Shown here: positions 59,745-64,000 of the stretch, piece after piece | How the letters are laid out: each line of letters starts with the position of its first letter | How positions within the stretch are numbered: the first letter of the stretch is position 1 | Assembly: GCA_020081605.1 (NCBI GenBank) | Contig: JAHREC010000013.1 | Span: 186,001-250,000 of the forward strand | DNA: 64,000 nt | Origin: Albifimbria verrucaria | Taxonomy: Eukaryota; Ascomycota; Sordariomycetes; Hypocreales; Stachybotryaceae | Direction of reading: 5' to 3' | Notes under the pieces: model-generated | What the model was told of the DNA's origin: nothing | Seen by the model: only the letters and a program-made list of their open reading frames with translations | The model's database searches: none | Position numbers and translations under genes: made by a program

Positions 59745-62203
59745 CTATATTAAAACAATGCTAATACTTATTGCTTGTAATTCTAGCCAGTTTTGTTCTG
59801 TAATCAGACAATCCATGACTTGTACTCGCTCATGACCACAAAATTGCCCATTCTTCTCCATTCTCTGAAGGCACATAAGCATTGTGATAATCCATTGTCC
59901 CGAGTTTTTATCATCTCTTTTTCCTGCCAGGGCCATAAAATCCATAACGCATTTACCACCCTGCTCAACTCGCCAATTCTGGTCTAACCAAATATATCCC
60001 AGAAGTGCTGTTTCAACGCTGCATGCCCCTTCATCACATTGGCTCCCATCGTGGTTACTTTCGTCCTTGGATTTGAAAGACACACTCTGCCTAGCCCTTG
60101 TATCTACGTCAATAGTTTCAATATCCGCCGAGAGCTCATGACGACAACTAGTTACGAAGACGGAATAGAGACCGTTTGAACCGTTATGCTCGATCATGTT
60201 GCTTGATACATTGGCGGTTGTCACGCTCCCAATAATATGTCGGTGAGGATGGTTATAGAATTGGGAGCCCATGGCTGCTGGAAAACCAAACCCTGAGCCA
60301 CGCAATACGTAGCTTGACGCGGGTTTTCGCAATTTATACTGACTTTCTTCTTCATAACCAAAATACCCGCTAGAATAGATTATTTGGCTGGTTCGGGCAG
60401 CCTTAATCATATGGCGATCAAACAAGACACCCCCTGCCAGCCGAGCCACGACCAGCTTGGGAATGAAACGTTGCGTGATTGTGGGCTATGATTGTAGGAA
60501 CGCCAGCAGAATGTCTGATCAAATGCAGAGATTGGCAGGCCATAGCAGAATGAGCTTGATTGCCCGTCTATGGTGCCCCTATAGCGTCGGAAGATACCTT
60601 GAAAAGCATTCATCTTGTCCTCCAGTTTTGTGAGCTCACGTTTAGAGTAGTACTCAACTGCGGAAATGTAGGATTCCAGTTCCTCCCCGGAGCAACGAAG
60701 AGCATTCCCCAACCGCATCGAACTTGATACTGCCTTCTGAGCCTTCGGTGTTATTGCCCCTTTTCAGAGCCAACCCGTCAGCATGGAGGACACCTTCTTG
60801 GCAATGCAGGTATATGCCCCTTGATGTAAACATAATAATTCGATGTGAAAGGACCTTCTCTTGGTAACACCACGCACGAGAACTCCACGGGGCCAATTCT
60901 AGAAGCTGCTCGAGCTCTTCCATTGTGTCACAAGGCTTGGAAAAATTGGCTGTAGATGTCATTGTTGCGCCGAGTAAGCCCGCATCTGCAGAGTCAGAAG
61001 AAACCGCAGCGATAGTGCACTTAGCTGCAGAGTAAATTTGCCTCATTCGCAGAATCTGAATCATCATATCACGCTCAGAGTCTTGTGTGATGCAAAGCGC
61101 ATCAACCCAGAGGTATCGCTCCCTAGCTCCTGAGACACTACAATCGCATCACGTATTGTCATTGGAATTTGAGACCAGATTGTTTCGAGTCCACCTTCTC
61201 GCATCAGCAACGGCGCTGTCTTTTCCGTAAGCTTAGGCTGTTGGACTTTTCCCCAAACATAAGTCAATGCGATGAACGAGCATTGGGGTGGTGCTTTCAC
61301 AATGCACTTTCGCTTTATATCAATGACTTTGAATTCGACTCCAGGTAGTTGCTGCCATTGCATTTGGGCGACTTTACAGTGCTTGTGGGTGGGTTCTCCA
61401 TCACAATGTACCATCCAGTCGCGAATGGGGCGATAATCCACAGTCGAGACTGTGGAGCATATGGGTTGCTCTGATGATGGCATTGAGGCAGTTTGTAACA
61501 TCTCTAGAGATTGGTTGTCTTTATTCACAGAAGCCGATGATGCTAGACCGGTGTTCACAGTCACGTCCGCGCTCTGGGGTGTAACAACTGAACCGTCTCC
61601 CGTAGACTGATTAGGGTTGCCGGACTGACTCTGCTTGTTTCTTTCCCATGGACACATGATATGGTCTCTGGGCCAAAGTTGTTGATACAAATGCTTGGCC
61701 TTAACCCACCAGGCACTGTCCCAATGCCCATCCGAACTGCATTTGAGTCAGCCGACACAACCGACACCGACGATTGAAGATAGCCACGTACGAGAGTTCG
61801 ACATTTTCTGGAGCAAGCAGGTACGCCCTCAAGAGAAAGCAAGCCACTGCGAGATCGTAGGGCTTCTGGAGCGTCTTGACAAAGCCACTGCTATCTTCTG
61901 CGGAGAAGCAGAGCGGCTCATGGGAGTCGTTTGCAACACCATTGAAAAACACCCCTTAGTCTTGTCCACAACAGGTGGTGTGAGGTCTGGATCGTCCCCA
62001 AGCGGACCGGTAATTAAAACGTCCGACGCTTCAAGGATGAGTGGTGTGTCTTCGAGTAATTGAAACCAAGCTTTTTGCCACTCTGGGGTATCCCAACCGT
62101 GAACAGTATAGTAATGCGTGTAACTTATCCCCCATAATTCAGCCACTAACCCGTAATCGCTGGGAATTAAGCTATTCTTACCCCATTGTATCAGTATCGG
62201 CAT
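59745..62203 (-). CDS. HET-domain (heterokaryon incompatibility) protein with N-terminal extension, frame-broken
   Basis: HET proteins trigger cell death when unlike strains fuse. The first ATG after a TATA-like box (62375-62385) is at 62203 (MPILIQWGK). An N-terminal region of unknown function follows for about 200 residues (EPLCFSAEDSSGFVKTL), then a linker. The HET domain proper is clear: FIALTYVWG, PMTIRDAIVVSQELG, RYLWVDALCITQDSERD, MRQIYSAAKCTIAAVSS, WSSRAWCYQEKVLS and FPSWSWLGWQGG. Downstream comes a region of about 230 residues ending at 59745. Shifts occur near 61085, 60712 and 60435, each in or near a G run, and at least one more around 61830. Overall about 800 residues. The start may lie further upstream. 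Confidence 0.7.
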
Positions 62204-62374
62204 GCCCTGGGGTAGCGGAAGAAGACAAAGACTTTCTTCCTCGTAAAGCAAGGATTGTTGTATTTCGTCAAAGTCGATGCAGAGGTTGCTGCAGCTGTGA
62301 GGGATATTACCGAATTTTTACTACGTAGTTTCAAAACGCTGTGGGGCTATGACTATGAAGAAGATAACCACAGT

Positions 62375-62385
62375 CTTTTTATATA
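62375..62385 (-). promoter_or_regulatory. TATA-like box of the HET gene
   Basis: TATATAAAAAG on the minus strand, about 170 bp before the proposed ATG. Confidence 0.35.
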
Positions 62386-62981
62386 CAACGTATTGGGAGT
62401 CTGACCATAAATTGTGACTAAGCTGGCCGGGAAATGACAAGACTACTCCGTACAATGTGGTGCACAACCCGGCCAAACCATTCGAGGCGATATAACACGA
62501 ACCAGCGCTTAAATTGAAGGAGGAAACAATACTACATATTGTTTAAGGCTAAAGATTGGTCAAGAAGCTAGGGCAAGACATGTTGGTAATTAGGCCCTCG
62601 GCCTCATATAATTAACTAGCCCTCTGGGTGAACAAGTTGAAAGAGGTCCTAAATTGAATAAATACCTTTACTTCCGTGATAACTTTAATTAGCATATATA
62701 TCCAAGTTACTATATAAGCATTATAACAAGATTATAGTCATTACTTTAGTCCGTATAAGCCCTATTATTCTGTTTGTAGATACCTAGGTTAACTAACTTA
62801 CCCTATACCTCCTACAAGGTATAGCCCAGATCGTCACATTCTTGGTGAATTTCATCTCAATCCCACTAATTTCAGGCAACACGACGTAACCCCTGCCATC
62901 CAGGCTTCACGCTTTCTCCTTTTCAAGCACCCACTGAACGATCTCAATAGCTATAGCGTCTGTTCTGCCAGCACCTGCGCC
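62386..62981. other. Divergent intergenic region
   Basis: AT-rich spacer between the HET gene and the DUF4246 gene. No gene is seen. Confidence 0.4.
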
Positions 62982-64000
62982 ATGAAGCGCGCTAATTCCA
63001 GCTTTAAAAGCGCATTAGCGACCTTTCAAAGCAGCCTCTTATTGTCCCGACCGCGCATTCACGCACGAGCTTCACGTGCCATCGTCCGCTCTTTTCCTTG
63101 CCAATGCCATCACTCAAGCACGGTCACTCATCAATACCCTGGTGCTAACCTTGCATTGAGACATATAGAGGAACACCCGTGTTATGGCATTGGCTTTCCG
63201 GAGTGTCAGGGCAGCCACTCTGATGTCCTGCAGATGAGAGAGGTTGCCATGATGATGCTCATGGACGCGTTGACTGATAAGCCAAATTGGCATGAAAAAG
63301 TTTTTGACGAGGCCATTGTACAAAAGTGGCGCGGTGAGGCGCTTGAGCAGCCTGAAAATGCCCTTTTACAAAGATTATGCTGGAAAAGGAGATGGAGAAG
63401 ACTCCCATGCCACGATCGAGGATTATTAGCGAGGCAGCGTTCGACTACGTGAGTCTTGTTTCCTCGCTCATCTAGTCAGAGGGATCGACTGACAACAATG
63501 GCAGTGCATTGCAGAGTTGCGCAGCAAGGCTGAGTATTTTGTGAAGTCTAGCCTCATTCCCACATTGGACGCTCCACATAAGTCAATAGTTAAGTCTGAC
63601 TCACTGATCAACGAGGCTCTACGCTCAGACCTCCTTCGAGCTATGCAAGTCCTTCGTAAAGACCAGGAGGCCAATGTGGACTGGCATCCCGGGAGTTCCG
63701 ACATGGTTCAAAACCTGATTCACCCTTCCATGTACCCATTTGTCTATGGTATGGTTGCCATCATGAGTCCCATGTGTGATGCTGACAAAAATAGGCCGTT
63801 CTCACTTCATCCAAGAAGAAGAAGTCGGCGTAACAAACGCGTTAGAGCCTCGGCCTGGTACTATTGTTCCGAAATGCTTCGGCCCAAACTCGTACAGCGA
63901 ACTCTCGGGCGCGGACATGTTTCGCTACGGCCCAGGATCAGGAAAACCCGACCTAGGGCTATGGTCTGCAAACTACCAATGGCTCCCTTCAAACGTGACG
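62982..64000 (+). CDS. DUF4246-family protein, 3' end outside the window
   Basis: Fungal protein of the uncharacterised DUF4246 family, cut by the right edge. The ATG at 62982 is followed by an Arg/Ser-rich start that could target mitochondria, then MREVAMMMLMDALTDKPNWH, a family landmark, and DEAIVQKWRGEAL. One frame shift at about 63365 in a run of C joins ENA to PFTKIMLEKEMEKTP. An intron (GTGAGT...GGCAG, about 63450-63504) joins FDY to CIAELRSKAEYFV, and a second (GTATGG...AATAG, about 63749-63795) joins YPFVYG to RSHFIQEEEVGVTN. The end in view reads SGKPDLGLWSANYQWLP. The biochemical role is unknown. Confidence 0.75.

Noticed and set aside
1..64000. tRNA, rRNA and CRISPR features.
   Set aside because: I saw no cloverleaf with B-box, no rRNA stretch and no spaced direct repeats. 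A CRISPR is not expected in a fungus.

Overview
The window is fungal nuclear DNA, most probably from a filamentous ascomycete (Pezizomycotina; the gene families look Eurotiales-like, which I infer and cannot prove). The grounds are short 50-70 bp GT-AG introns, Zn2Cys6 and C2H2 transcription factors, a HET-domain gene, fungal CAZymes (GH43, GH3, CE16-like, AA9), a fungal SNG1/DUF3533 protein and a DUF4246 protein. About 25 protein genes are separated by long AT-rich spacers with short repeats, as in an accessory or subtelomeric region.

Layout. 0.1-4 kb: an unknown gene, a CE16-like GDSL esterase and an unknown gene. 4-9.4 kb: spacer with a duplicated relic, a MITE, a Ser/Thr-rich secreted protein and a dead Zn2Cys6 regulator. 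10-23.7 kb: a polysaccharide-use cluster of GH43, Zn2Cys6 regulator, sugar permease, secreted alpha/beta-hydrolase and GH3. 24-33 kb: a small Cys-rich secreted protein, a tandem repeat, a broken DHA14 drug transporter, a second MITE copy and an FAD monooxygenase. 34-41 kb: a C2H2-Zn2Cys6 regulator, an SNG1-like membrane protein and a secreted unknown. 42.5-48.6 kb: a ZIP zinc transporter with metal-binding ectodomain repeats, then an LPMO-like protein and an AA9 LPMO in divergent orientation. 50-64 kb: a GPI-type Cys-rich protein, two Zn2Cys6 regulators, an arrestin-like protein, a HET gene and a DUF4246 gene cut by the right edge.

How the genes may work together (inference). The alpha/beta-hydrolase is secreted. 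GH43 and GH3 lack signal peptides. A sugar permease and a regulator lie between them. This suggests outside de-esterification, uptake of an oligosaccharide, and hydrolysis inside the cell. The C2H2-Zn2Cys6 factor next to the FAD monooxygenase may form a second small regulon.

Reading frames. Most genes, though intact in motifs and splice sites, are interrupted by one-base shifts, nearly all in or beside homopolymer runs. The simplest reading is homopolymer length error in the assembly, with recent pseudogenisation as the alternative. The regulator at 12.0-13.6 kb, the permease at 14.4-16.1 kb, the regulator at 51.8-54.1 kb and the small secreted protein at 24.1-24.8 kb read through cleanly once introns are removed.
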